Below are positions 12,884-26,160 of a stretch of 64,000 nt of DNA, piece after piece. The DNA lies in NCBI GenBank assembly GCA_013365365.1, contig JABVXU010000006.1, positions 124,001 through 188,000 of the forward strand, in the 5' to 3' direction. The notes beneath the pieces are model-generated. The model saw nothing but the letters and a program-made list of their open reading frames with translations. It was not told the DNA's origin and did not search any database. The position numbers and the translations under genes are program-made. The DNA is from Cruorifilaria tuberocauda (taxonomy: Eukaryota > Nematoda > Chromadorea > Rhabditida > Onchocercidae). Position 1 is the stretch's first letter; every line of letters begins with the position of its first letter.

Positions 12884-13252
12884 CAAGAGAAGAAATCCAT
12901 CGATAATGTTCCTGTTGTCATTTTCATCGCTTCAATGAAAATACTTCCATAATGAGATTTTAAAATGTTACCGAAAACAGTGAAAACAAATCATAATCCT
13001 ACGCTTACTTGAACCATACTTAATTTGTTTTTTTGCGTATAAAAAAGCTAGTAACCAAAAAAGCTGTACAAAACGTTTAGATAATGAAACAGTGGTAACA
13101 GTTAAATATTATCAGAATTCATGACATAGAATCATTACAAAGTTGTTCATACATACCGTTTCCTTTTTTATAGACACAAAGTCTCCAGCCATACAATCTG
13201 GACAAAAACAAAGTGAAACTAATAACGTAAACAATGAAATAAAATAACAGAA
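12884..13252. other. Intergenic between convergent genes
   Basis: A short AT-rich gap holding the 3' ends of the lipase-like (+) and Clc-like (-) genes. I see no further lipase exons here. Confidence 0.5.
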
Positions 13253-14567
13253 TTAAATGGCTGTGTGCCTAGTAGAATGATACAATGGTACCAATTCGCG
13301 CATCACTGGTGAAATTAATGCATCATGCGGTTTGTTTGCATCTTGAATTAAGTAGTACGTTGATACCAATGCCAGGAGAAATGAAAACAATAGCAAAGAT
13401 GTTGATGCTAACGACAAATAAAACGCAGAACCAATTTCTTGCTAAAAATTAAAATTATTGCGAAATTTTCTCAGTCTTGCAAAAAAATTCCAATTAAGGT
13501 TTTTACCAATAAATAAAAAAGCGAACTACAATGTATAAGAAGCAGTGAATTTGGTACAAAGATATCGAATTCTGAATAAGCAATAGACATGGGTGATTTT
13601 CTTCAATAATTTAATTCCAAACTAAAGCACTGACCTCGTAAGTGCCAACAAGTCCATGTACGAATCGACTATCAACTCGATGTGCAGCAAAGAAAAATGT
13701 CGTATTTGCAACAAACGAAAAAAATACTGCAACAATGGGTAAGTCTTTTATGCAAAACAACCAGAATGATCCAGAGGTTCTTAGACTATGACGTAATTTT
13801 TCATATGCATTATCTTTCACATAGGCCTCCCATATAGCGACTTGTTCATATGATAATATTCGAATAACTCCTCATCCTACTCAATGATTAGCGAACTAAT
13901 TAAAAATAAAATAACGAACATGCGATAAAGATGAGAACAGTAAAGAAAACAGCGACAGGATTGCTACACGGTGCACAAATACCACACAAAAGCGCCAATC
14001 CACTAAATGCAAAAACCACAGCAAAACATATTAATACAGCCTTTTGCCAACCTGTAAAGTCACTCGATAAATGTTCAATTCTTTAATTTAAGCCATGTAA
14101 AAATGATAGTACCAAAGAACTGGTGATGTTCGGCTTCATTAGCAGCACCATTCTGATTCATATCCAATAAATTCTCATCAATAATTTCTCGAGCATTCTG
14201 ATCAAATTTATATGTACAGAAAAGAGATGTATGTTGCATTTCCTCGTGTTCTTCACCACTTACTCCATATAAATGATAACGTGGGCGAGTACAGTCTTGC
14301 CACAAACCATGCTATAAATATATTTGCACTGTTAATTAAGGAAAAACACGTATCAGTGCGAAGTAAAGAGATAAAAAAGAAGGAATAAACTGTGCTAAAT
14401 GAAGAAATAAAGGCTTTTACATGATGCTGCGCACGGAATTCGCGTATATCAACGACTTGCCATGAAGGCGAGAGAACGGCAATGACGGCAGTACCCAAAG
14501 CAATAAGGAGCAGAATCAAAGAACCAATCAATACCACCTTCTGTGCTCGATGTCCACCGTTACTCAT
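13253..14567 (-). CDS. Four-TM Clc-like / claudin-superfamily membrane protein
   Basis: Five exons: 14567-14421, 14311-14113, 14051-13920, 13867-13635, 13441-13253 (299 residues). TM1 is VVLIGSLILLLIALGTAVIA. The first extracellular loop has SPSWQVVDIREF and HHHGLWQDCTR, the W...GLW...C pattern of the claudin/PMP22 superfamily and of the nematode Clc-like family. TM2 is AVLICFAVVFAFSGLALLCG, TM3 lies around IVAVFFSFVANTTFFFAA, and TM4 around SLLLFSFLLALVSTYYLIQ, with a short cytosolic tail. Such proteins sit in the plasma membrane at junctions or as channel accessory subunits; the precise role is unknown. The start codon is 4 bases after TTATTTCAG, a trans-splice-type acceptor. Intron 3 is only 52 bases and needs an unusual GAGGAG acceptor, so this junction is the least certain part. 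Confidence 0.82.
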
Positions 14568-16958
14568 ATTTCTGAAATAATTTAAACTATAAGCAATAAA
14601 TCTCTAAGCTAAATATTCATTAAACACAAATTTTTTCTTAATTATTTTGAACACTCTTTGTTCACTCTATAGCTATGAAAGAGATGTGCATGTTTCTAAA
14701 AAGACTTTTCAGAACTAATTTGCACCATTTCAGATAGGTACCGTTAGCAACAAGAATTTAATTTAATAAAATAGCTGGTTAACAGACAATCAGGTAATCT
14801 AAAGAAACCAGGAACAGTCTTTAGTAAATATTTGGATCTTTTGTTACCAAACTAAAATATGCATTTGTTCGGCCTAATTATAGCTTCTTCGACGACGTAA
14901 ATAGAGAATGCTTTATAATATAGTGAAAATAAAATACGACTTCTACCGGTAATTAATGTCAATTAAAATATATTATTTCATTCTTCAGACAAACTTGGAG
15001 GAAAACTTGAATTTGCTTTAATGTGCTTTCAAAGGTTCATTCTTGAGCAGTTGCAGATCGTCATTTAGAATCAAATGTTATAATACTTTTCTGACATTCA
15101 ATACTCCATTTCTATTTCATAGTCTGAAAAATATCGATATATTTAAATTATATCATTTTCTTTCTTAAACTACAGTTCCCTAATCATCGGTACTATATGA
15201 TAGCAAACATTACCGAATTATTCATGCAAAAATAATTAAACGACAAATTTCACATCAAAGATCTTTCATTAACTTATTAGAAAATTAATTATTGATGAAT
15301 GAATTCTCATGCAAATTACAGCAGAATATGCCACAATGCTGAGATTGATTGTTGAGAGTTCTAAGAGAAGGGTGATATCATGGTCAAGGACCACAAACAG
15401 GTTGCACATAGATGCATGAAAATGTGTGATAGATAAAACAGACATACACAGACACTTTATGTATTTCGTTGTAGAGAATTTTATTGCTAAATTATGCATG
15501 AACGAACCGTTTCGAATTCGCAAATAACATTTCCATGAAAGGACGGAGGATGAATTGGACAAAGAAGAGATGAGTTCTGTCCACCTGGAATGGCAGCTGT
15601 CCACAGTCTTTCAAATAATGACACACTACGAGTCACTCAAACATTATTCACTACTTTTTCAATGTATTTAAAAATGAAACGGGCAAACATTTTTTGAAAT
15701 TTATAAGCCGTAAAATAAAATTATAATAGATACTGAAATTTAAAAATTCGAACTAATCTTTATAGATAAATATGTGATATAAAATTTTACCATGCCATTG
15801 TACAGAGACAAGTTAAATTAATTCTAACAGCTACGATAACTTCCAAAATTTCCATTATTAATAGTATTATTAACAGTACCTCACTGTAGCACGTAACATT
15901 AGCATTACTGTCTGAGGGATCAGTGAAATATCTTTTTAGACGGGTAAGATGCCAATGGTGATTGGTTTGTTGAACATTTAGTACGGAACAATCTATTCAT
16001 CGATAAATTGCACATAACAATGATGCTCGAGAAGAACTCTAAAAGTACATCCATTATTTCAGTAATTAAAAACGTGTGTTAATGATTGAGGTAAATTATC
16101 AAAATTGCTTCGAAATCTCTTTTTTCTTCCTTAATCATCTCCCTTATGAAATTTATAGACAGAGAAGTGTTTCTGAGAACAAGGCGGTCTGTAGCTTGGA
16201 ACGGGTTGAAATTGAGAGTTGAGAAGACAGTATGAGGTAAAAGGAATGTACGCCAAAGGATAACATACAAGTTTTATACATCCATTTGCATACTGTATTT
16301 GGGCCCTCTAGCATAAAACTTCGTATTCCAAAAGTTCGCATATCTTCAATTTGATTTAGGTAATTAAACTGAACGGATTGTAGGCGGTTACAGAAACGTT
16401 AATACTATTCATACCTTAAGCGGAAAATTCTCCCAATGCAATAATGCAGATAAGAGAAAGTAGTATAGTAGAGTGAAAGAAATAGCCAAGTAGAGAGACA
16501 GTAAGTTGCGGAATCAGTAAGTGAAGAGAGAGGGAGAAGAGATTGGAATCCATAAAGTCCGGACTGCTTCTTAAAGAAGGTCACCTGCACTGACAGGGTG
16601 GTCGAGTAGTTGCGAGAACTTAAGGCGGACGTGGCGCACGTTGATTCCGCCCCCATCTGCAAATCAATACTATGGGGAGATATGGTGCAGACACGGATGG
16701 ATAGTTTTAACAAAATGAGAGGCACTCACACTCCTACCCATTCCTTGCTTACTTCTTTCATCTTTCAGAAAACGATGAAAACGTCAGCTCGAATCGATTA
16801 AGCGGAGACCAATGTGTTGATCAATTAAAATGAGAAAGCTCTGAGAGGTCAAGCAACTATTTGCATTAATCAAGAGATCTTTATTGAAATGAGCACTACT
16901 GATCGGTCTTATCATTCCATCTGGGGTTTATTTGATGAATATTACAGTGATAAAAATA
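14568..16958. promoter_or_regulatory. Divergent upstream region of Clc-like (-) and SLC25A10 (+)
   Basis: About 2.4 kb without supportable exons. The segment 16400-16800 is clearly richer in G and C, with purine runs, compared with the flanks, as are other promoter-proximal stretches of this window. ORFs at 15269-15604 and 16405-16725 (minus) lack family resemblance and splice context. The promoter role is inferred from position only. Confidence 0.35.
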
Positions 16959-19465
16959 ATGTCAAATCAGTTGAAGGAGCAACGTCTCAGTCGATGGTAC
17001 TTTGGTGGTGCAGCTTCTGCTGGGGCGGCAATGTGTACACATCCGCTTGATTTACTTAAGGTTAGTGAAGCACTGTGATACTTGAAAGGAATTTTCATTC
17101 ATAATATCTTTTAGGTACATTTGCAAACTCAACAATATGGTCGGGTTGGTATTTCTGAAATGACAATGAGAATTATTCGGAGTGATGGCACTCGAGGTCT
17201 CTATAATGGTATTTCAGCTTCTCTGTTAAGACAGGTAAAGTATAAAGCATCTTTTACTTATTTGCTCAAAAGAGTTGACTTTTTGTTTTAATAGTTTTGC
17301 ATGAATATTAGATTATATAATGCCATATAATGCCAGTTAGTGTGACCAATGGTCATCAGAATGATGTGGCTTTTAAAAATTTGCATAAGAAATGGTCATT
17401 ACGGATTGTTAGAGATTATTTAAAAAATGATACATCCTACTAAAAATAGTTTTAAACATACAATGATTACAATAGCGAGATAATGCTCTGAACAGACTGT
17501 CATCAGTTTTCAGATGACATATTCTTTGACACGTTTTGGTATGTATGAACAGTTGAAGAAACAGTTTCCGGGAGGTTTGTTCCGTTCTTTTTTTATCTAT
17601 TACTAATGCGGGTATTTCTAGTAATAGTTAGAAATATAGTTCATTTGAAGAACAAATTCGAAAAAAAAAGCAATTAGTCGGTTTCCTATGCTCCCATATC
17701 TGTATCGTTGCTTGGAGACGTTATTCGGAATTATTCGGATGGTGATATTTAAACATGGGAAAACTATCACCTGAATAATCAAACCAACTAAACTAAGCTG
17801 TTTCCTACCACCTAAAATAGTTGAATAATTTATAATGTTATTATGTTGATAAAACTGTTAAATATTTTCAGTTATTTATTTTTAGTGTACACGAGGGAAA
17901 AAATTTATAGGATGCAACAATGTTTTATATGCTTGATTACAATTGTAGATTCGTCTACCATTCCATTCTACCAGAAAGCTGCAATGGCGGGCATGAGCGG
18001 GGCATGTGGAGGTTTTATTGGTACGCCTGGAGATATGATTAATGTGCGCATGCAGAATGATATGAAGGTGTGTAGTGTTCATTTTTCTAAGTATATTAGA
18101 GTGCTGTCGAATTTCCCATCTCCATCTAAAATTCTAAATATGTGAAAATTCCTAAACATTGAAGAGAGGAGAAGAGACAAACAATAAACTTTAATTTATT
18201 ACTGACAAAAATCAATAAAACATTTTTAGTTGATTTAATTTTACAAATTTTTTCCCATTTTTACAAATTTTTTCCCATTTTTACTTTTATATCTTGACAG
18301 CTTCTCACGAGTATCATTTTAATATGCATATGGTTTTATTCTGAATTGGAAATTAGAAAAACTTGGGTCGGTGTTACATTATGTTCAAGCGTTATGGAGT
18401 CTGATGATATTGAATGTAGCATATTAAAATCATCCCAAATTGCAAAATAAAGGTTTAGCATTAACTGGTTAACCAAATATTATTTTAAAGTTTATTTACA
18501 ATATTTACTTTTAGTTGCCGCCAGCAGAACGGCGAAATTACAAGCATGCATTTGACGGGTTATTTCGAGTGATACGTGAAGAAGGCGTCACCAAACTTTT
18601 TAATGGTGCTGCAATGGCAACATCCAGAGCTGTTTTCATGACCATTGGTCAATTATCGTTCTATGATCAAATCAAACAAGTCGCGATTGCATCAGGTTAC
18701 TTCAAGGATAACCCGACAACTCACTTCGGATCTTCATTTGCTGCGGTTACCATACATCACTTTCGTGAATTTTAAATTACTTATCATCTTTTTCCTTCTT
18801 CAAAATATTTCTGTTCGCAAGAAAAGCTAATAATTTTTGTTCAAGGCATCGATTGCAACTGTTTTGACTCAGCCACTGGATGTTATGAAGACACGTATGA
18901 TGAACGCAAAGCCGAGCCAGTTCAACGTAAGTTTTTACAACTTTGAATTTTTAGTTTTGATGCTCAGGTTACACTGCGAATCTTAACCCATTGTGCACAG
19001 AGTTTGTGCAGAAATCTGACATGTTTGCATATGTCCATAGCTTTAAAGCACTAACATCTATTTGATTGTAATATCGAAGTTCTATCGAGCTCGACAATGG
19101 TGCTAACCATCTTTTAGTATGATGTTAATGGTTTCTTCTATGAAAAAGAAATATTTTATAAATGCAAAGTGAAGATTGAGTGATGCATCTGAGTATTTTT
19201 GCAGAGTATCTTGTCTTGCTTCTTTTACACTGCGAAACTTGGACCGGCTGGTTTTTTCAAGGTAAAGCTTCACCTTTCATATGTGTTAATAATCCACTTC
19301 ATATTTTGGCTTAGAAATTTGTATTGGGTCTCAATGTGAGATGTGTTACAGGGATTTATACCAGCGTGGGTTCGATTGGCACCACAAACGATTCTTACTT
19401 TCCTTTTTCTGGAACAGCTTCGCCTGAACTTTGGCTATTTCCGAGCACCTATTGCGAAACAATGA
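16959..19465 (+). CDS. SLC25A10: Mitochondrial dicarboxylate carrier
   Basis: Eight exons: 16959-17060, 17115-17234, 17514-17574, 17949-18067, 18515-18745, 18846-18926, 19205-19261, 19352-19465 (294 residues, all phases consistent; human protein about 287). It exchanges malate, succinate and similar dicarboxylates for phosphate or sulfate across the inner mitochondrial membrane. It begins SRWYFGGAASAGAAMCTHP. The three carrier signatures are visible: THPLDLLK near residue 30, GTPGDMINVRMQND in the second repeat, with Asn in place of the usual Lys/Arg as in other SLC25A10 proteins, and TQPLDVMKTR in the third. MTYSLTRF and GLYNGISASLLRQ are also typical. An in-frame ATG at 16935 precedes an ATTACAG acceptor (AG at 16946-16947), so 16959 is the better start if the mRNA is trans-spliced. 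An AATAAA lies at 19706. Confidence 0.96.
18241..18284. repeat. Tandem duplication of a 20-bp unit in an SLC25A10 intron
   Basis: Two identical copies of TTACAAATTTTTTCCCATTT followed by TTAC, the start of a third, inside intron 4. Confidence 0.95.
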
Positions 19466-20772
19466 CTAGAAATGCGAGAAAATAGTTTTATTTATTTAGC
19501 AATACCAAGTCTGCATACTAAAGCTAATCCCGCAACTACTAGAAATACCGAAGTTTTGTTGAGAGCATGAAGTGAACTTTGTTGGTATTTGAAAACAGAT
19601 TTTGGAAAGAGTTGCTTTTTGAGTTATTTAACTATTCATTAGTTTAGTTGAAACAAGTTTTCATTTCATTAATACTTGTAGATATTTTTAAATTTGAAAA
19701 TTAACAATAAAATTTTTAGGTGACCGTTTCGGTTTGTTTGCTAATCTATCTAATTCACTACACTTTCTCTATTCCTCCTGAAGTATTTGATTTGCGTTAA
19801 CTATAATAACTATGGTGTTCGATATCAGTATTCCCACTTGATCTTAGTCCTTCTATATTTCTGAGCTTTAAACAAGAATTATGAAGAATCTATGATTATC
19901 TAGCTCAATAATGTAATTAGTAGCAAATGCCTTAATTAGGATGCTTACTAACTCGTTTTTGTGTCGTATGATATCACCAATAATAAAACAAAGATAATTA
20001 GAGAGAAGCGAGGGAAATATGATCTTATAATACCTATATATCAAAAAGAAAGTAAAAAAAATACGACGAAGAGGTAATAAGAATGGAATAAACCTATGAA
20101 TGTGCAATATATCACAAGGAAATCCATAACCTAAAAATAAGCAAACCATGAAGAGAAAATTGTTGAGACACATCTTTCCCTGTGAAATAAAGTAATATAA
20201 CATAAAGGGAAAATGAGTGAACAATCTACAAAGCTGATTTGTTGCATGAAATGACGAACATTCTTCATACATGAAGAATTCGAAATGCTTGTGATGAGTT
20301 TTTAAATATCCCGCAAAATTAACCATTAAGTGAATGGTATTATTGCCTTCCATGCAAAACTCCATATTTTGTTTTGTCAAAAAAAATGCTAATTCAGTGG
20401 TCAGAAAAGTTTATTAGAGGGTTTAACTGCATTTCTTTTTAGACTGCAGAATGAAATTTTACCGAAATAGATTTTTCATTTCACTGCGCATTCTCTGTGC
20501 TGCTCAACGATGTAATATTTATGGAGACACGGCAAAAGAATGTAATATATTTGAAAAATGAGAGCTCACCTATACTTTTAACAAAATGAAATGATATGTT
20601 TTCCAGAGCAGACCTTTTTTACAACTATGAGAGGTACACTTCCATTAAAGAAAAACTTGTTGTTTTGATCATTTTAAAAAGCTTCTTTCTTTTCTTTTGA
20701 TAGAGAAAATTAAGTCATATCCTTTACGAAAATCAAAACCTGTCAAGATGTACATTACAAGAATAACACTAT
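19466..20772. other. Intergenic between convergent SLC25A10 and MTSS1-like genes
   Basis: This holds the 3' UTR of SLC25A10 and an unexplained 170-codon minus-strand ORF (19868-20380) rich in Phe, Ile, Leu and Tyr. That strand is pyrimidine-rich, which lowers stop frequency. The ORF shows no recognisable family or flanking splice pattern, so no gene is called. Confidence 0.45.
19706..19711 (+). terminator. Probable polyadenylation signal of SLC25A10
   Basis: Canonical AATAAA about 240 bases past the stop codon. Confidence 0.5.
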
Positions 20773-23700
20773 TCAAATATATCGCATCGAGAACTGATCG
20801 CGACCAAACTCGCCAGATGAAGCAATTGATGGTGTATAATCAGATGAACCTACAGTGCCAACAGCAGCCCGTATCTCAGCCACTGATGGGGCTGTTGGCG
20901 TTGCCGCAGTGATTGTTGAATTGCGACGTTCTGGAGGTGGTGGAGGTTTACAGCTACCTACATCAATTTTACTCAAACTTCTCGTCCATATTCAGATAAT
21001 GATAAAATTGGGAATGGATGCATTTATATATTTGTTTCATAGATTTTATTTTAAATTATAAATATTACCCGAACGGATGCGAACTGTTTGATGTATAGTG
21101 GAAACAGGCGTTGTATTACAGTAAGAATCGAGCTCCGTGCCCAGTTTATCGATCTGTTCAATAGTTTCCGCAATAAGCGATGCATTCGCTTTTGCTTGAT
21201 CATTTGCTAGAAAAGTAAAAGGAACACCGTTGAGAAACTATGATAAATATATCATTAAGTTAAGGGAAGAATTTTACAGCGATAAATTCATTTGCATTTT
21301 CATTTATTTTATAACAACCTCGAAACGAGAATATTTTGAATTTATGATCACAAGTGAGGCAAAACAGATTTCGTTAAAACATCGGAATTCGTAAGACAAT
21401 CTCTAATTTGACTTGATTAATTCTGAATCTGGCCGATAAAATCAACAGTACTTATTGAATTACGATTGATTTTTATATCAGAAATGGAATTTTCAACCAA
21501 AAAAAGAGAAAAAAAAAGAGGAAAAAAAAAGAAAAAAAAACAAAATTAACCGTTGTTCTCTGTACAAGAGCCATTATTTATATGGCCATTACGAATTATA
21601 GATGTCCCATTTGGGAGTGCTGTTACATCTTCATATGCAAAACTTAATGGTCTTGCTGGTCGCCTTAAAACTGACTCTTCTGATATATCTGCCGATGAAG
21701 AAGATAGCAGAGTTCCATTATTGTGAGGAGTCTGGAAATTTTTCAAATTCTTCAAACTCGATTTGTCCATCTTATTGAAGAAATAAGTTTCCATACAAAC
21801 AAAAGAATGAAAAAACATAAATATAAATTCTTAATTAACAAAATAAAAAATAACAATAAGCAATAAAAAGGGACAAAAACCAGCTGTACTAGGTTATATG
21901 ATTTTAGTACTAATTTGTCAAACCGTATTTTGATATAACTTATAACTAATAGTTTCAATAATTTTGAAATCAATTGCAGGGATGATTTCTTTAAGAATAA
22001 AAACATATAGAAATAAACTACATGTGACTATAAGAATTTATATTACCTTATCAACACCAACAGTCGACCCAAAAAAATCTGGAACAGTAGAAATAGCAGA
22101 ATTGGAAGAAGAAATGATTCGTTTAGGTAATGGTGGTTTTTTTAATGCAAATTCTAATGGCTGTGATGGAGATGGAGGGGCATAAGTTCGAGAATTGAGC
22201 ACTGCACGTCGTGGTTGTTCTACTACTGATATTGTATGAGCCCGTATTGATGACGAACTCGCATTGGATGCAAAACCTAAAATTCGAAACTAGGAAAGTA
22301 CGGAATTTGCCCCAGAAGGACTAATTCATTTTAAATCTGCAGCCGACATCCTGAGATATTGATATATCATGACATATATAATAGATGATTAAAATTTGAA
22401 ATTTCAAATTTTATAGTAGAGATTCACCTCATGCGTTTTTAAAAAAATTAAAGCGATTGGCAGCAATAACTTCACTACAGGGTGACTATGCATTCGGATC
22501 TTTGGATATAAGTTAAATAATTTCAAAAAAAGGGTTATCCGCTGAAAACCATAAAATAAAAACTGATAATTGAAACAGTGACTAAATTAAAAGACTGGTT
22601 CAGCAACAACATGGTTAATACATTTTAATCTTAGACCTAAAAAATCTTACCAACTACAGCAGTTGGCCATGTACATGTGCTAGGTGTTGGCGATGGTGCT
22701 CTAACTGAGATATCATCGCCGTTATAGATGCAAAAGGATCGACTAGCATTATTAGACAAACAGCTGCGCCATGAATTATCTGATCCTTGATGTATGTCAT
22801 TTAAAATACTATCAATGATTGCTATAGCTTTGCCGGACCTTACTGTAACATGCAAATGATCTGTTATTTGCCGAAGATGATCGCTTTCGTCTAAAAGACC
22901 CAACTGACTGTTCTAAAATGTAAAAAAATTAAAATTTTTCATGACTTAAAAATTTATAACTGTCACCAATAGTGTCAAATTTCAAAAGATTAATCTTGCA
23001 GAAATTTCAATAAAAAAATATTAAACCTGCAGAATTTTCTTTAAGAGACATTTTTCTTGAATATTTATTTCGTCAATAAAAAACTTTCTAGTGTTCAGAA
23101 AAAATTATCCACAAAATGATAAGAAAAATGTATAGTTTGAAATGCCTAACTTGTTGCCAGGACTGTAAACGAACTGACATTTAAAATGAAGTCGGACATC
23201 TTAAAATATATCATTTTCACTAGAAAAATATTAGGAATTAAAAAGCAGATGAGATCATTCATCTCATCTGAGGACACCAATAAATGAAAATACTGGATAA
23301 GATACATAATTTTGATAATAAACAGGTGAGATTAAGAGTTTTGGTGGATACTTACGAGAACAGGAAGTAAAGCTGAGACGAAAAATGACATTTGATTCCA
23401 CTGTTCAGTAAGCAGTGCTTGAGAGATACGACGCTGCTCATTCACGGTGCTTAAATCTATACCACCTTTACGTGAACGGATCTGTAATGAAAACATAATA
23501 TATATTATTTTCAAAAATAGATATCTATCCATTACTCATAAATAAACAAAAACGATCAAACTAAGATTTCGATGCAGAATTTTAAGAATATTAGCATTAA
23601 AAAATATAATTCTTAAATCAACTGTTTTTTGAAAACAACAGAACAGATCTAGTAAGAATTAATCATAAATTTTAATGTTATGTCAGCCAATCCACTAGCA

Positions 23701-25285
23701 AAAGCTCACAACAGGTTTCGTTTCCTACCTTCAGAAAATCAAAATTTTAACTCCTTCGTTAAAAAAATACCATTGGAAATTTTAGCATTTTTAGAGATTT
23801 AGCGCTCAGGATCCGGATTGAATAAGCAAACAGAAATTAAGCAGTCCTATTCGCTAACCAGTCAGAAAAATGCAGAGAATAATTCCTTTATTCAAAATTT
23901 CTAAAATAACTTGAAATCCGACCTCTTTGTTCAATTAAATAAATATGAACTACCGGTTAATACAAGACATGATATCTACAACATATCTTACAATTCACCT
24001 TCCGACAAAATTTGTTCGCATGTCGATCTATTTCCATGGTTCGTTGTTTCCAATGAGTACCTTTATTTTGCAAGTTCACAGCGAATTCATCCGTCAGCGA
24101 GTCTACAAAACTACGCAGGCGATTTTCGATGGATCGCTGTCGCATGCAAATACGTGTAAGACATGCACCAATGTCTCGAGTGGCACCTAAAAACATCCTT
24201 TCAACTTCTTTGAATTTGATCACTCAATCTTTGCCATTCAAATCACTCAGTTTGCAGTCCATAAGGCATCTGAAGATGAACCAAAATAATTATTCTAAAC
24301 CAAATGAAAATTTGCAGAAACATGGGTAAATATTCCCGAGAATGTTAAAAATAAAAATGAATAAGCAATATATTATCAGGAATGAATAAATTTGTATCAT
24401 AAGGTAATAGAATAGAAGAAAAAATAGATGACAATATAAGACAAGTTGGCTGCAATATTACAACGATAAAAAGCAGTGGTTTAGTTGCGTGATTAATAAT
24501 GAACACTACACAAATCCATTACATGGAAGGCTCTCATACGAAAAACAATTTAATCTAGAGATAGATTGATAGCTCAATTCATCGAATCTTCAAGATGCTG
24601 GTTGGAAAACCAGAACCTTTTTTCCCTTAATAACTCAGAAATAAATTATGTAATAAATTATTTTTCAAGTCTGTCTCCATTCTCGAAGAATTTTATTTCC
24701 ACGATCAACATAAGTAATGTCAGAGAAAATGTTTAATTATTTGACTTTAAAGATGGTATCGATTTGAGTAGCCGAAATCACAAAATTATAAAATGAAATA
24801 CCTATCTGAGTTCTTTTAATACTTGTAAGGATAAAAGAGCAAACAATTGCATGAAAGTAAAAACATTTAAAGACACCTTTTAAATTATTGGCAACATCAC
24901 CAACAGTTTGTATAGCATCAATGAAAGCATTCATACAAATTAACGTCGATTTCATTTGTGATGCAAGTTTGAGAGCTTTCTGAGCGACATTATCCCAAGC
25001 TGGATATGTCAACTAAAAAAATACCGAACAAATGACCAAAACATCACATGTAACTTTAATATCTGATTACGAATTTACGAATTTTCATTCGGACTGAGAA
25101 ACATAACTCATTCTCATTCTTCATATTTAGAAAAAAAAATCTACGTATTTATTATTTCTCACAAAAAAAATTCGTAATCAAAAATTTGTGTAAAATACTA
25201 AGAAAAAGTGGAAAAATACCTTCATATCATGCACAACACTTTGATACATCGAAACTAATGCATTGAATTCCGCATCATGATCCAT
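20773..25285 (-). CDS. MTSS1: MTSS1/MIM-like I-BAR (IMD) domain protein
   Basis: Nine exons: 25285-25220, 25012-24877, 24186-23999, 23481-23356, 22912-22651, 22276-22047, 21731-21551, 21206-21069, 20957-20773 (503 residues). I-BAR proteins bind phosphoinositide membranes and actin and promote protrusions. Evidence for the IMD: YPAWDNVAQKALKLASQMKS with AFIDAIQTVGDVANN, then ATRDIGACLTRICMRQRSIE, both strongly like MTSS1. Later come SQALLTEQWNQMSFFVSALL and SDHLRQITDHL ending near GSDNSW, matching the segment right after the MTSS1 IMD. Between exons 3 and 4 the family's basic helix (about 35-40 residues in human) is absent from my model; an exon may have been missed in 23482-23998. The C-terminal half is Ser/Pro-rich with a PPPPPERRNS stretch (exon 9). 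I see no WH2 actin-binding motif at the C-terminus, unlike vertebrate MTSS1. Confidence 0.85.
23246..23270. repeat. Perfect 10-bp inverted repeat in an MTSS1-like intron
   Basis: CAGATGAGAT and its exact reverse complement ATCTCATCTG are separated by 5 bases. The element lies in intron 4 and would form a small stem-loop in the pre-mRNA. Confidence 0.9.
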
Positions 25286-26133
25286 CTTGCGAGCTCTTTA
25301 TTGTCTTAATTGTGCAGTTGTCGATAACCCGAAATTAAAGGGAAAAGATCTACAAGAGAGAGCGGGGAAATATGGGAGATTGAAGAGTTGCGATTAGAAA
25401 CTTTATGACGAATTGCAGGAAATCAACAGCAACTCTTAACGAATTATACGATATATGAACATCTTCCCGTCCCCACCGATGACATCTAGAATGAAAGTTA
25501 ACTGTAATTTAGTATCATATTCATACAAAATTAATTAAATCAATTTTAACGGCAATTTATTTAATCAAATGCAAAATTTTTAGTAAAAAACATGACATTA
25601 TAATAAGCACAATAGCAGCAAATGAATCATAAAAAGTAATGAAATTAAGGTAATGGTTAGCAGCTCAATTCATGATGATGTGGGACTGGACTTGCTCCCG
25701 AAGAATCAGAAGAATGGTTATCTCAGTAGAATGCAGTGATGAACGCAAGGAATCAAGTCTGAACATTTCTAAGAGTAATTTATGTTCTGTAAAGAAATAA
25801 TAGGAATTATGATTAGTTTATTCTCATGAGATGATAATACAATTAAATTAATTTGTCGATTCATAATTAAATTATTAAATATCTTATTTGGCAATAAATT
25901 CGAGGACAATATTGTCATCCAAGGAAATTTATCAAATTTCGTCCCTTCATCAAATTATAAAATTAATGTAAGAATGCCTTTTTACTCGACGTAGTCTTAC
26001 AAAATTCCTGTAGATAACGCGTTCAAATTGTATTCGGAAAATTCGGTATCAGGTCAGATAAGATAAAATGAAACCGGCAAAAGGAAAAAAGCACGGAGAG
26101 AAATTCTCTTGAATGGCATGAAAAAAGGATTGG

Positions 26134-26160
26134 AAGAGTGAGAGTGAAAGAGAGAGAGAG
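26134..26160. repeat. AG-rich simple repeat
   Basis: Imperfect then perfect AG dinucleotides upstream of the MTSS1-like gene. Confidence 0.85.

Noticed and set aside
15269..15604. 111-codon minus-strand ORF between Clc-like and SLC25A10 genes
   Set aside because: No family resemblance, no supporting splice sites, residue composition typical of AT-rich noise.
16935..16958. Upstream in-frame ATG of SLC25A10
   Set aside because: An ATTACAG acceptor lies between it and the conserved start, and the extra residues are not family-like.
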